Positions 1 through 12,652 of a stretch of DNA of 64,000 bases are shown piece after piece. Below the pieces are notes generated by a model that was not told the origin of the DNA, did not search any database, and saw nothing but the letters and a program-made list of their open reading frames with translations. The DNA is from Meloidogyne chitwoodi (lineage: Eukaryota > Nematoda > Chromadorea > Rhabditida > Meloidogynidae): assembly GCA_015183035.1 (NCBI GenBank), contig JACZZP010000016.1, positions 1,364,001 to 1,428,000 on the forward strand, written 5' to 3'. Positions within the stretch are counted from its first letter, which is position 1. Each line of letters opens with the position of its first letter. The translations under genes and the position numbers were made by a program.

Positions 1-2610
1 TCGTTAACAAAACGAAATGAAACACTCGTGTTTCGTTACGAAACGAAACATTAAAAATTTCAAAAAATCTATTAATTTTTTATTATTCAATGTTAAAACC
101 GTAGATAAGCAAGTTTTCATGCAAAAAAAGTTGTTTTTCTAGGTTTTCAGTGGAAATACTTTTTCTTCGATCATCTAGAATGCATTTTGCAACAGAAAAA
201 ACACGTTCGCACTCTGAAGGTGACATTGGTGCAGAATGATATTTTCGAACAAGTGGTAAAAGTAGTGGAAATTTTGCAGCATTTATTGGATTTTTCCAAA
301 AATCTGCAGACCTTCCTTCAAATCGTGGATTATTCAAATATTCAGTAACTTGCTGAAATGAGGCTAGAATTAAATTAGTATAAAATAAAAACCTCAGCTG
401 CTTGAGCTTTAGCGTCAACTACAGATGGAGAAGGTTGGGTAGGCATAAAAATATAAGGCTCACGCAAAAATTCTTCAAATGGATCATCATTTTGTAGCTC
501 CATATCTTCAACCGGTGGAAAGTCAACTTCATTGTTCTCCTAAGATAAAAAAAATCTAAATTTTTTATTTATATAAATACATTAATGGATTGTAAAGCAA
601 CTTTTTCAGCCTCCAAAAGTAAATAATCTCTGAATTTCTCATGCACTAATTCATCAAAATAAAGCAGCTTATAATATGGGTCGAGAACCGTCGAAAGAAT
701 TAAATTTTTATTTGATTCCCAATCTAAATTATTGTTTAATCATTTATAAATAAAGAAAAAAACCTCTCATCCGTTCACGCAATGAAACTGCAATTTTTTC
801 TCTGACAGCAGGAAAATCCTCATCAGTCCACTCATTACTAAGCATTTTTCTTTCAAGTACTGAAAATAATGGCAAAATACCAGCAACACCTAAAGTTTTT
901 ATTTATAAATTAGGGAAACTAAAATGTAACCTGCTTTTCTATTTTGAACAAAAAGAGTCGCTTTGTATGCTGGAGAAAGAATACGGCAAAGTGTGCGCAT
1001 AAGTTTCCACTCTAGTTCACTAAAAAAAGGAAATTTGTTATCATTAGCTGGCATTAATTGAATCGCTTCTTGAAATTTAGTGAAAGTATCAATCATCATA
1101 AATGTCGAGTTCCACCCCACTTCTATCCCCTAAAATAAATTTAAAATTATTTATTATGTTAATTCAATTGTATTTTAAACCTTTTTCAAACAGGATTGTG
1201 GGAGGCCTAATTCATATTGTAATTTGGAAAATTCGTCTTTGGCGACACTCGACTTACGAATTCTTCTAATTGCTTTTTTCACTCGTTCTATTACATCATT
1301 AAAGCCACTTAAAAGTTTCAGTCCATCATCAATCGCCTATATATATTTTTAAAGTTTATTAGAGAATAAAAGTAACCAATTGTATTTTATGCGCTGAACA
1401 ATGTTGTGACTCTAATCCAGCAATTCTAGTTGCTTTTTGCATTGCACTTTCATTATCCCGTACTACGATGTGTATTTTTTTGTCGATTCCAAATTTTGTA
1501 ATCACCTTTGCTACTAATGAAGAAATTCTATCACCTGTATGGCTACCCTTAATTGGTGATGCAGCAAGAAGAGCATGTTTAGGTTCAAAATTTTCTCCCA
1601 GAAAATGACAAGTTATACCAAGTAATGAATGTGTATTTTCTTCAGAAGACCAAGAATCAATACATAAGGAAATATGTGAAGCGGACAAAACATCATTTTT
1701 GACAAAATTTAAAACTTTTTCATAAATGCTTGGCAAGGATTCTTCGGTAAAAAATTTTCGAGACCTTTAAAAGAATTTAAATAATAATATTAAAAACTTA
1801 AAAAACCTGATTTTGTATTGTGGTTGCAGAATACATAACAAATTTCTAAAGCCTGGCTCCTCTACGAAAGAAAAAGGTAAACCTGCTGTACATATTAAAG
1901 AAATTATTGCACTATCAACCTTTTCTGTCATTTCTCCTTTATTTGACCATTGTTCTTAAAATTAAATTGAAAAATAGAAAAAAATCATACTAAATGCTTT
2001 TTCAATTGTAGGTTGTTTTACTAGCACTGATTGTGAAGTCGAACAGGCAGACATTGAAAAAATTCTTTTCAAATTTGTTTGTTTAAATTTTTCCAAATCT
2101 TCATCTTTGCCCTTTGCCAATTGTTCAGATTGAATAAGCTCAGCATACAAATTTGGATGTTGCCTTTCAAGGTGTTTGCGCAATGAAGTTGTAGGAAAGC
2201 CATACTCCTTTTTAGGCGTATAAAAATAATCACAATTCTCCTTTAGGCAAGAAATTTTATCTTTTTCAAAAAGAAAATAAGTAGTATATTTGCTATTTGA
2301 CATTATAAAATTTTATTTATGCTTAAAATATTCTGAAAATTATTTATATTATAAAGGGAAATGTATTTTAATAGTTTAACAAATAAGAAAAAAATTGTAA
2401 AATTTGCATTTTCTATTAAAAACTGGAAATTTCAATCAATTTTGTTTCGTGACCAAATATGGGTGTTTCGTCACGAAACTAAAAATTTTAAAATTTTAAA
2501 TTTGTGTTTCGTCACGAAACGAAATTAAACGGAAAAAAAAGTAAAGAAACTAACGAAACAGCGAAACGAAACGTTTCACACAGGTTTGGTAGTACGAAAA
2601 CAAAAAAAAA
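1..2610 (-). mobile_element. hAT DNA transposon (left end outside the window)
   Basis: The element surrounds a hAT transposase gene. Copies of a short palindromic motif (TTTCGTNACGAAA) cluster at both sides, around 20-50 and around 2440-2590. This is the kind of subterminal repeat that hAT transposases bind. The right end lies somewhere in 2560-2610. The left terminus is not in the window, so terminal inverted repeats and the target duplication could not be checked. The coding exons have no obvious stops, so the copy may be recent. Confidence 0.75.
83..2303 (-). CDS. hAT-family (BED zinc finger) transposase, multi-exon
   Basis: The gene encodes a cut-and-paste transposase. The first exon (about 1991-2303) has a BED zinc finger: CLKENC, then LRKHLERQH. 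The next exons (about 1360-1960) carry the RNase-H-like core with the CIDSW segment, RDNESAM (the acidic DN motif of hAT enzymes) and CSAHKIQL. Around 900-1130 lies GWNSTFMMI, matching the conserved WNST motif. The last exon (83 to about 410) is the hAT C-terminal dimerisation domain, with SECERVFSVA, and ends in a stop. Other exons lie near 770-890, 600-720, 420-540 and 1200-1340. Introns are short (30-60 bp) and have GT/AG ends. No inactivating stop was seen, but the splicing is inferred. The domain order identifies a ZBED/Ac-like hAT transposase. Activity is unknown. Confidence 0.85.
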
Positions 2611-4422
2611 TTGACCGACGAGCCGGTATCTATTTTAATTACTTTTGTTTCTGAATATATTTTTAGTTAAAAAATTCTTAATAATTTAAAAATTATCAGT
2701 TTTACTTCAATAATTAGTAAATAATGCATTACTATAAAAATTATAGGTCCTTAATTTTATTTTCTTTTTTATTTAATCATCTTTAAGGTTTAAATTTTAT
2801 TTATTTAATTATTATTTTGATTATAGTATTTTTTTAATAAAATAAATAAATTAAAAAATATTATTTAATATTTTTACTAAAATAATACAATTTATTTATT
2901 TATTCTTTGATCATTTTTATAATTTTGATAATTAAATTTTACATTTATTTTTAAAATCATTCCACTAAAAACAATTATAATTTAATTTTCTTTAACTTTT
3001 TAACACTCAAAATAAATCAACTTTTTTAAATTATTTTATTTTTAAATATTTTTTAAAAAACTTTTAAAGATTCTTTTTTTATTGCCTAAAATTTAATTTT
3101 TAATTTAAAACAATTCAAGTGTAAAAATAAAAATATTAATTTAAACAATTCTTTGTTCATTTTATTTTTATTAAATAATTTATTTTTGGAAATTTAAACA
3201 AAAAATAAATATTTATTTTAAAAATTAATAAAACAGAAAAAAAATATTTATTATAAATTTATTTTTAATTTAATTAATTTTATAAGAGGATATCTTTTGT
3301 ATAATAAATAAATGGATAAAGCAATCCTAACCTTCTTCTTTTGTGGAGAAAGTTTCTTTTTATTTGGAAATAAATTTGGGAAGCCTATTTGAATTTTTTG
3401 GATTTATTAAAATGATTTACAAAAATAAATTTAAATAATTTATTAATATTATTATTTATTTATTATTATAAATAAAATATTAAAATATTTTAAAAAATAT
3501 TTAGTTATTTATTTTATTTAATATATTTATTAATATTTATTAAATTATATATTTATTATTTCACTTTAACTATATTTTTAAAAATATTTTCTAGTTAATA
3601 AATACTACAAAAACTATAAACTACTAATTAATAAATATAATTGTAATACTACAATATATATTATATTTAATTTATTTAAAAAGCCATTATTTTATGGTTT
3701 CCTTAGAGCTTTATTTTTATTTTTTCAAATAAAATTATTTGAACACTTTATAATTATTATTATATTTTTTTTATATTTTTTTACCATTCGTCGCTAAGTA
3801 ATGACAATAAACATTTTAAAAAATATTAAGATTTTCTTTTTCTATTTTTAATATTTTATTTATTTTTATTAATATAAATATAAATTTATAATAAATATAT
3901 TTATATTTAAAAATTGCCTAAATTTTTTGATTAAAATAAAATTTTTAAATAAAATAATATTCCAACTAATAATAATTAATTTTAATATTTAAATTATATA
4001 AAATATTTTATTTAGCATTTTTAAAATTTAAAAAATTTAATTTATAAAAATCATTACATCATTTAAGCTTAGTGCAATTTATTAAGCATATTGCATCATT
4101 TATTTTATTTAAAATATATTCCCTTTTTTCTTTTTCTAAAAATATTTATTTTTATCCATAATTTTATTTCAAGCTTGCTTAAAAGTTAAAAATATATTTT
4201 TTTATTTTTCTCATATTTTAATATTATTTATTTATTTACTTTTAATTTAAATATATTATTAGCTAATTTATTTAAATAAATATTATTTAAATATTTATTA
4301 TTAACTTAATTTAATTATTATAATTAAAATAATTTTTTACAATTTTTTCAATCTTTATTATTAAAATAATATTTAGAATTATTTAATTTTAAAAAAAGAA
4401 ATACTATAATATTTATTTAAAA
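2611..4422. other. AT-rich intergenic region
   Basis: About 1.8 kb of very AT-rich sequence made of short A and T tracts. No open frame, RNA gene or clear repeat was seen. It presumably includes the upstream region of the glutamate transporter that starts at 4423. No core promoter motif stands out. Confidence 0.6.
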
Positions 4423-6675
4423 ATGACTCTTTCTAAAAAATCTTCAATTTCTTTAAATTCAAAAACAAAATGGTTAAAACAAAATTCTTTATTAATATTA
4501 ACTATTGGAGCTGTATTTTTTGGTGTTTTTTGTGGATGTATTGGACGATTGGGTGAACCTAATATTAATATTGCTCGTTTAATTGGATTTCCTGGAGAAG
4601 TATTTATTTATTTAAATTTAAAAATATTAATAAAATAATTATTATTTAATTTAAAATTAATTAAAAATAATTAAATAATTTTTATTTTTAAATTTAAGTT
4701 ATTAATGAGAATGCTTAAATGTGTAATAATTCCACTTATATCTTCTTCATTAATTACTGGACTTGCTCAGCTAGATGTTCGCCAATCGGGTAGAATGGGG
4801 GCATTGGCTATTTTATATTATTTGGCTACAACTGGAATTGCTGTTACTGTTAGTTTATACCTAAATTATATTATAATTATTATTTAATTAATATAAAGGA
4901 TTTATTATATTAAAAAATTAAAATAAAATTTTAGACTGGTATAATTCTTGTAATTACAATCCATCCAGGCAATCCTGATCATTACCCTGGACAACAAAAT
5001 TATAAAAATAAATCAATGATTAGTATGACAGATACAATTTTAGATTTAATTAGGTAATTAATTAAATTAATTAAATTTTATTAAAATTTAAAAGAAATAT
5101 ATTTCCTGATAATCTTATACAAGCAACAATGCAACAAACACAAACAAAAATAGAAATAATTAATGGAACAAATGGAATATTAATTGAAAAATATAAATTA
5201 GTAAATATTGATGGAATGAATATTTTAGGTAAACTATTAATTTAATTAATTAATTATTTTTAGGTATAATTGTCTTTTGTATTGCTTTTGGTACTATTTT
5301 AAGTCAACTAGGACCTAAAGGACGTCCAATGGCTAGTTTAAAAAATAAATTTTAAAAAATATATATATTTTTTAGGTTGATTTTTTTGCCATTTTAGATA
5401 TAATTAGTATGCGTTTAGTATCTTTAATTATGTGGTTAGTTTATTAAATTAAAATACTTAATTAATTTAATTATTAAGGTATTCCCCAATTGGTATTTCA
5501 TCATTAATTGCTAGTAAAATACTTTCTGTTGAAAATATTAATGAAACTGCTAATAGTCTTGCCATGGTTTTTATTTTAAAAAATACTAATTTAATAAATA
5601 AATTTAATAAAAAATATTTAAATAAAAAATTAATTTATTTTAAATAAATACATATTTATTTAATTATATTATAATATATTTTTATTATTTTTAAAAAAGT
5701 ATTGTTTAACAATAATTATTGGATTATCTGTTCATTCTTTAATTTCACTTCCTTTGCTTTATTTCTTCCTAACAGGCAAAAATCCATTTATTTTTGCCAA
5801 AGGTCTTCTTCAAGCAATTTTTATTGCCTTTGGAACAGCTTCTTCTGCAGCTACACTACCAGCTACTTTTCGTTGCCTAGAACAAAATTTAGGTATTGAC
5901 AAACGAATAACTCGTTTTGTTTTACCTATTGGAGCAACAATTAATATGGTAAATAATTAATTAATTTAATTATTTATTTTTATATATTTTTAAAGGATGG
6001 AACAGCTTTATATGAAGCTGTTGCTACTATTTTTATTGCACAAATGAATGGAATAGAACTTGGATTAAGTAGAATTATTATTGTTAGGTTAGAATATTAT
6101 TATTATTTTTTTGTTTGATTAATTTAAAGGAAGAGTAGAGTTAAAGAGAATTTGAGATTGTCTTATTCTGATACAATTTATGAATTTTGATTAAATTTTC
6201 CCAGAGATATATTTTATAATTTTAAATTAATAATATTTAAAAATATTTTTATTTTCAGTTTAACAGCTACTTTAGCATCAATTGGTGCTGCATCTGTGCC
6301 TCATGGAGGATTAGTAACTGTTGTTGTTGTTTTAACAGCTGTTGGATTGCCTGTTGGAGATGTTTCTTTAATTGTTGCTGTTGATTGGTTTATGTAAGAA
6401 TTAAAAATATTTTAATTAATTTAAAAAAAATATTTTTATTTTTTAGTGATAGGTTCCGAACTGCAATTAATGTTCTCGGGGATGCTTATGGAACTGCTAT
6501 TGTTCATAATTATTGCAAAGATCATTTACCTTTTGAAAAAGATGGACTTTTAGATAAACAAGAAATTGGAAGTGAATTAATGGTTTTACCTGAAAATGGA
6601 CGTCTTTTGGTTGAAAAACAAAGAATTAATGGAAAAGGGTTATATTATGATCCTTTAAGTATTAGCCAAGCATAA
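4423..6675 (+). CDS. Excitatory amino acid transporter (SLC1/EAAT, glt-like)
   Basis: A sodium-coupled glutamate/aspartate symporter of the plasma membrane, needed to clear synaptic glutamate in animals. Eleven exons: 4423-4599, 4699-4848, 4935-5053, 5095-5228, 5264-5331, 5376-5434, 5479-5566, 5700-5948, 5996-6087, 6259-6393 and 6447-6675. They sum to 1,500 nt (499 residues), close to the family's usual length. Family signatures in order: FPGELLMRMLK in TM2, [25 protein letters not shown] in hairpin 1, NMDGTALYE in TM7, [11 protein letters not shown] in hairpin 2 and [12 protein letters not shown] in TM8. The Arg of DRFRT matches the residue that selects acidic amino acids in EAATs and is replaced in neutral-amino-acid ASCTs, so an acidic substrate is likely. 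The intron after exon 5 uses a GC donor. The C. elegans counterparts are the glt genes. Which one is orthologous was not resolved. Confidence 0.93.
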
Positions 6676-6996
6676 ATAAATTTTAAAGTAATTTTCTTTT
6701 TTTTTTATTTATTTCCCACATTTTTGCCAGTGAAAATATAATATGAGCTTAAAAATATATAATAATTCTTTGCATTTTATGATTGTTTATATTTTTAAAA
6801 TTATTTTATTAAAAATAAAATAGAATATGTGTAACTTTGAATATAAGGTGATAACAGAAATTTCAGGACACATCATTTTAACATAACTCTTACGTACTTA
6901 CTAAGTATTTTTAAATAATTTTTAGTTACGTAAAAACATTATCTGCAAACTCTAAGCTAAAAAAAATTTATAATTTTTGAAGAATCCTACTATAGA
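6676..6996. other. Short intergenic spacer
   Basis: AT-rich sequence between the transporter stop codon and the first minisatellite unit. It presumably contains the transporter 3' UTR. No gene was seen. Confidence 0.5.
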
Positions 6997-9345
6997 CGCT
7001 AGTTCTATTTCGTACCAAGTCTCCAGAAGAGAAAGGATGTTCATAGACTAATGTGGCGCTAGTTCTATTTCGTACCAAGTCTCCAGAAGAGAAAGGATGT
7101 TCATAGACAAATGTGCCGTTAGTTCTATTTCGTACCAAGTCTCCAGAAGAGAAAGGATGTTCATAGACAAATGTGCCGTTAGTTCTATTTCGTACCAAGT
7201 CTCCAGAAGAGAAAGGATGTTCATAGACAAATGTGCCGTTAGTTCTATTTCGTACCAAGTCTCCAGAAGAGAAAGGATGTTCATAGACAAATGTGCCGTT
7301 AGTTCTATTTCGTACCAAGTCTCCAGAAGAGAAAGGATGTTCATAGACTAATGTGGCGCTAGTTCTATTTCGTACCAAGTCTCCAGAAGAGAAAGGATGT
7401 TCATAGACTAATGTGGCGCTAGTTCTATTTCGTACCAAGTCTCCAGAAGAGAAAGGATGTTCATAGACTAATGTGGCGCTAGTTCTATTTCGTACCAAGT
7501 CTCCAGAAGAGAAAGGATGTTCATAGACTAATGTGACGCTAGTTCTATTTCGTACCAAGTCTCCAGAAGAGAAAGGATGTTCATAGACTAATGTGACGCT
7601 AGTTCTATTTCGTACCAAGTCTCCAGAAGAGAAAGGATGTTCATAGACTAATGTGGCGCTAGTTCTATTTCGTACCAAGTCTCCAGAAGAGAAAGGATGT
7701 TCATAGACTAATGTGGCGCTAGTTCTATTTCGTACCAAGTCTCCAGAAGAGAAAGGATGTTCATAGACTAATGTGGCGCTAGTTCTATTTCGTACCAAGT
7801 CTCCAGAAGAGAAAGGATGTTCATAGACTAATGTGGCGCTAGTTCTATTTCGTACCAAGTCTCCAGAAGAGAAAGGATGTTCATAGACTAATGTGACGCT
7901 AGTTCTATTTCGTACCAAGTCTCCAGAAGAGAAAGGATGTTCATAGACTAATGTGGCGCTAGTTCTATTTCGTACCAAGTCTCCAGAAGAGAAAGGATGT
8001 TCATAGACTAATGTGGCTCTAGTTCTATTTCGTACCAAGTCTCCAGAAGAGAAAGGATGTTCATAGACTAATGTGGCGCTAGTTCTATTTCGTACCAAGT
8101 CTCCAGAAGAGAAAGGATGTTCATAGACTAATGTGGCGCTAGTTCTATTTCGTACCAAGTCTCCAGAAGAGAAAGGATGTTCATAGACTAATGTGGCGCT
8201 AGTTCTATTTCGTACCAAGTCTCCAGAAGAGAAAGGATGTTCATAGACTAATGTGGCGCTAGTTCTATTTCGTACCAAGTCTCCAGAAGAGAAAGGATGT
8301 TCATAGACTAATGTGACGCTAGTTCTATTTCGTACCAAGTCTCCAGAAGAGAAAGGATGTTCATAGACTAATGTGGCCTAGTTCTATTTCGTACCAAGTC
8401 TCCAGAAGAGAAAGGATGTTCATAGACTAATGTGGCGCTAGTTCTATTTCGTACCAAGTCTCCAGAAGAGAAAGGATGTTCATAGACTAATGTGGCGCTA
8501 GTTCTATTTCGTACCAAGTCTCCAGAAGAGAAAGGATGTTCATAGACTAATGTGGCGCTAGTTCTATTTCGTACCAAGTCTCCAGAAGAGAAAGGATGTT
8601 CATAGACTAATGTGGCGCTAGTTCTATTTCGTACCAAGTCTCCAGAAGAGAAAGGATGTTCATAGACTAATGTGGCGCTAGTTCTATTTCGTACCAAGTC
8701 TCCAGAAGAGAAAGGATGTTCATAGACTAATGTGGCGCTAGTTCTATTTCGTACCAAGTCTCCAGAAGAGAAAGGATGTTCATAGACTAATGTGACGCTA
8801 GTTCTATTTCGTACCAAGTCTCCAGAAGAGAAAGGATGTTCATAGACTAATGTGGCGCTAGTTCTATTTCGTACCAAGTCTCCAGAAGAGAAAGGATGTT
8901 CATAGACTAATGTGGCGCTAGTTCTATTTCGTACCAAGTCTCCAGAAGAGAAAGGATGTTCATAGACTAATGTGGCGCTAGTTCTATTTCGTACCAAGTC
9001 TCCAGAAGAGAAAGGATGTTCATAGACTAATGTGGCGCTAGTTCTATTTCGTACCAAGTCTCCAGAAGAGAAAGGATGTTCATAGACTAATGTGACGCTA
9101 GTTCTATTTCGTACCAAGTCTCCAGAAGAGAAAGGATGTTCATAGACTAATGTGGCGCTAGTTCTATTTCGTACCAAGTCTCCAGAAGAGAAAGGATGTT
9201 CATAGACTAATGTGGCGCTAGTTCTATTTCGTACCAAGTCTCCAGAAGAGAAAGGATGTTCATAGACTAATGTGGCGCTAGTTCTATTTCGTACCAAGTC
9301 TCCAGAAGAGAAAGGATGTTCATAGACTAATGTGGCGCTAGTTCT
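6997..9345. repeat. 60-bp minisatellite, about 39 copies
   Basis: An uninterrupted head-to-tail array of a 60-bp unit that begins agttctatttcgtaccaagt. Units are almost identical. One unit near 8376 is 59 bp long (one base lost), which shifts the register once. Variation is confined to the last few bases of the unit: most copies read tgtggcgct, scattered copies read tgtgacgct, one reads tgtggctct, and four consecutive copies (about 7081-7320) read caaatgtgccgtt. Because 60 is divisible by three, the minus strand is open through the array in two blocks (6968-8338 and 8368-9297). The substitutions between units change the amino acid in that frame and the 1-bp deletion breaks it, so coding is not supported. 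The array lies between the transporter and the cadherin exons and may fall inside an unrecognised intron of the latter. Confidence 0.97.
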
Positions 9346-11201
9346 ACTCCTATTGGACTTGAACTTTTAAATTCATTAATTAATTTAAAGATAATTCAAT
9401 TCAATTAATTCAATTAAATAAAAATAATTATTTAAAAATGTTACCTAATGGAACAATAAAAATATCAAAAACTTTAAATTCTGAATTAACACCAATTTTA
9501 AAAGCTGAAATAAAAATAAATAAAGAAAATATTATTTTAGCTAAAATAAATATTAAAATAAATTCAATAATTAATAAATTTAATAATTGGATAGAAAATG
9601 AATTTAAAAATAATAATGAAAATGGAACAATAATAATTAAATTAAATAAATATTTAAATAATAATAATAATATTAAAATATTATTAATTCCAAAAGAATT
9701 TGAAAAATATTTAATTTTTGATAAAAAAGAAGAAAATGGTAATTAAATTAAATTAAAAAATAAATTAAATAATTATTTTAGATTTATTAGAATTAAAAGA
9801 AAATGAATTAATATTAAATATTAAAAATAATATTAATTTTAAAAATATTCATTGTGGAATTTTAAAATTATTTTTTCGTGAAAAATCTGAATTTAAAAAT
9901 ATTTGTGTTGAAATTCCAAAAGAAAATAATAATAATAATCAAATTAAAATACTTTGGCCTTTAAATAATTCAATACATTCATTTCCTGAAGTAATTTAAT
10001 TAATTAATTAAATAAATTAAATATTTTAATTTAATTATATTAGAAAATATTATAATTTAATTAATTAAAATTAATTTAATTAAATTAAAGAATAAGGAAT
10101 TACCTGCTCTTCTTGCTATTATTACAGATAATCCTTCTTTTGTTAATTATTCTATTAATAATAATTTTAAAGTAAATATTTAATTTTAAATAATATTTAA
10201 ATTATAATATTAATTAATTTTAAAAAAAGGATGGAAATAAATTTTTAATAAATTCAATTAATGGAAAACTTTATTATAATGAATATTTAAATAATAATAA
10301 TATTTCTTTATTTGATTATGAACATCAAAATATTTATTTAATTTTAATTAATATTTGTTCTATTAATTTAAATAATAATTGTTTAAATTTATTTTTAAAA
10401 ATTCAAATTTTGGATGAAAATGATAATTGTCCAATATTTAATTTTTTAGAAACAGAAGAAAATAAAAAAGAATTGAATATTGAAATTAAAGAATATTTAA
10501 ATAAAAATATTCCAATAATACAATTTCCAAAAGCAATAGATTTAGATGGAAGTAAAGAACAAAAATCTATTTGTTATAAATTAATTAATAATTATTTTGA
10601 TATTTTAATATCTGAAAAACCTGAAATTTATTTAATTAAAGGTTTGTTTTTAAATAATTATTTTAGGAAAGAAATTAAATTAAAAAATAATAAGAAGAAA
10701 ATATAACAAAATTATATTCTTGACTATTTTGCTTTTTTAAGCTTTAATTTATATATAATAATTAAATAATTAATTAAATAAATTAATAAATATTTATTTA
10801 ATAAATTTAAATAATAATACCTCTTAGAAAAATTATAATAAAATTTAAATTATCTATTAAATTCTCCTTTTTTTGACAATAAATATTACTACACTCTCTT
10901 AGAAGTATTTAATTTTAAGATTTAAATAAAGAAGAATATAAATTATATAAATTACAAATATTAGTAAATGATTGTCCTAATATTAAACAAAAATGTTATA
11001 AAAAAGAATTATTAATTAATAATATATTAATAATTAATTTAAATATTAATAATAATTTACCTAATTTTATTTTTAAACATTATTTTGCTGGATTAATTAA
11101 CACAAATAATAAAGAACCTTTTCTTCAATTAAAAGCTGAAAATAAAGATAAAAAATATAAAAATAATTTAAAATATGTTTTTGGAGAAGGATTAATTATT
11201 C

Positions 11202-12177
11202 CGTAGTGCGCAACTTGAGGACGAACTTTTGAGGATAGACATTTGAGGACGACATTTGAGGATCGACATTTGCGGACGACATTTGAGGACGAGAATTTTG
11301 AGGAACGACATTTGAGGACGACAAATGAGGACACTTTTGAGTACGACATATAAGGACTGTATTCGATAAAAATATAAAAACGAGGCTGCTCAAAAAGTTT
11401 TATTAACTAAGTTTCAATTAGTATAACTTTGTTTAAATTTGTTCAACTTAGACTATTTTGGTCTCATTCTACTAAGCCCGAGGAGCTCTTTCGAATGGCA
11501 TATAAGTTGTTAATATATAAAAGTGTTGGATATAAAATAGGTCATCCGCACTTCTCCCTTATTGACGAAAAATCATATATTTTCATTGGACTCATATATT
11601 ATGATTGGACTCATAAAAGTTCATTGGACTCATAAACTGGACTAGCACCAAAAGATTATTAATAAATAAAATATGTATTTTTTATTATTTAATTATTTTG
11701 GTAAAAGGGGATAGTCAAAAATTGAATTAGTTTCCAATGTACTATTATTTCCATTTGTTTTGTTTTTTAAATATTTTTATTATGTTATTTATTTTACTTT
11801 ATTTATTTTTTTGTGATGTTGTTTGTTGGTGCTGTCTACGGTTACGGGCCGAAACAGGCGTTATATGTTATTGTGAGGGACCGTACTGATGATGGCCCGC
11901 CCTCATTATTTTTACAAAATCGTTAAATAGATTTTTTCTTTAAAATTCTGGGTACGTTCCAAGGTTCATACTTCAAATTCTACTAACTTGTCTGCATTAT
12001 TTTTTTATTCCTATATTGTCCTCAAATGTCGTCCTCAAATGTCTGTTCCTCAAAAGTTCCTCCTCAAGTGTCCGTCCTTAAAAGTTCATCCTCAAAGGTC
12101 GTCCTCAAATAACGTTCCTCAAAAGTCTATCCTCAAATGTCTATCCTCAAAAGTTCGTCCTCAAATGTCGCACAACC
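11202..12177. mobile_element. Foldback DNA element with GAGGACGACATTT subrepeats, 8-bp target duplication
   Basis: A 976-bp non-autonomous element flanked by an exact 8-bp direct repeat, AATTATTC (11194-11201 and 12178-12185). Its ends are inverted: the left starts gtagtgcgcaacttgaggac and the right ends in a near-complementary tgtcgcacaac. Both arms are built from tandem copies of a short unit (ttgaggacgacat), at about 11213-11350 on the left and in complement at about 12010-12170 on the right. The interior has no transposase. It includes a fragment of another MITE family (about 11575-11645, ending aaactggactagcacc) and a GC-richer patch at 11820-11905. The 8-bp duplication fits hAT- or Merlin-type transposition. 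It lies in a cadherin exon. Confidence 0.85.
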
Positions 12178-12215
12178 AATTATTCAATCACTAGGAGAAG
12201 TTTTAATTAATAAAT

Positions 12216-12634
12216 TGTTGAGTCCTTATCTTTGATTTAAAATATATTTATTACATATTTTGCCCTTCTATATGTTTTTAAATATTTTCATAAAAACTTT
12301 CTCGTATCTAATTTTCCCTTTCTTTATGTGTTCAATTATCTTATTTAAATTATTTCTTAAAGCATCCTTTTGAATATTTCTCTTTGTATTCTTTCTAAAC
12401 TTTCCCTACAATTGTAAATCATTTCTTTTACCAAACTTTCCTAATTTAACTTTATCATGTATTCCCGCCCTTTTCCTTTCACTATAAAAGGCTTTGCCTT
12501 TTACATATTTTTTATCTTATTTTGAACTTAAAATATTGAATAAATATTTGTTATTTAGAAATAAAATAATAGCCTCATTAATTTGAGAGTATAAGTAAAT
12601 CTAAAATAATACTTAGTAGAACCAGGGATACAAT
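12216..12634 (+). repeat. 5' long terminal repeat
   Basis: 419 bp, apparently identical to the 3' copy. It contains a canonical TATA box (ctataaaagg at about 12482-12491), so transcription of the element should start shortly downstream of it. Confidence 0.9.
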
Positions 12635-12636
12635 AA

Positions 12637-12652
12637 TGGTGCCACGACCCGC
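12637..12652 (+). promoter_or_regulatory. Putative primer-binding site of the LTR element
   Basis: The sequence tggtgccacgacccgc lies two bases after the 5' LTR, the position where a tRNA 3' end anneals to prime minus-strand DNA synthesis. It begins with TGG, as most such sites do because tRNAs end in CCA. The specific tRNA was not identified. Confidence 0.55.

Noticed and set aside
6968..9297. Two long minus-strand reading frames (456 and 309 residues) of 20-residue repeats
   Set aside because: They follow from a 60-bp unit without a stop in that frame. Differences between units change amino acids instead of being silent, a 1-bp deletion breaks the frame, and no signal peptide or splice context is present.
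6997..9345. CRISPR-like array
   Set aside because: There are no unique spacers. The whole 60-bp unit is repeated, and the genome is eukaryotic.
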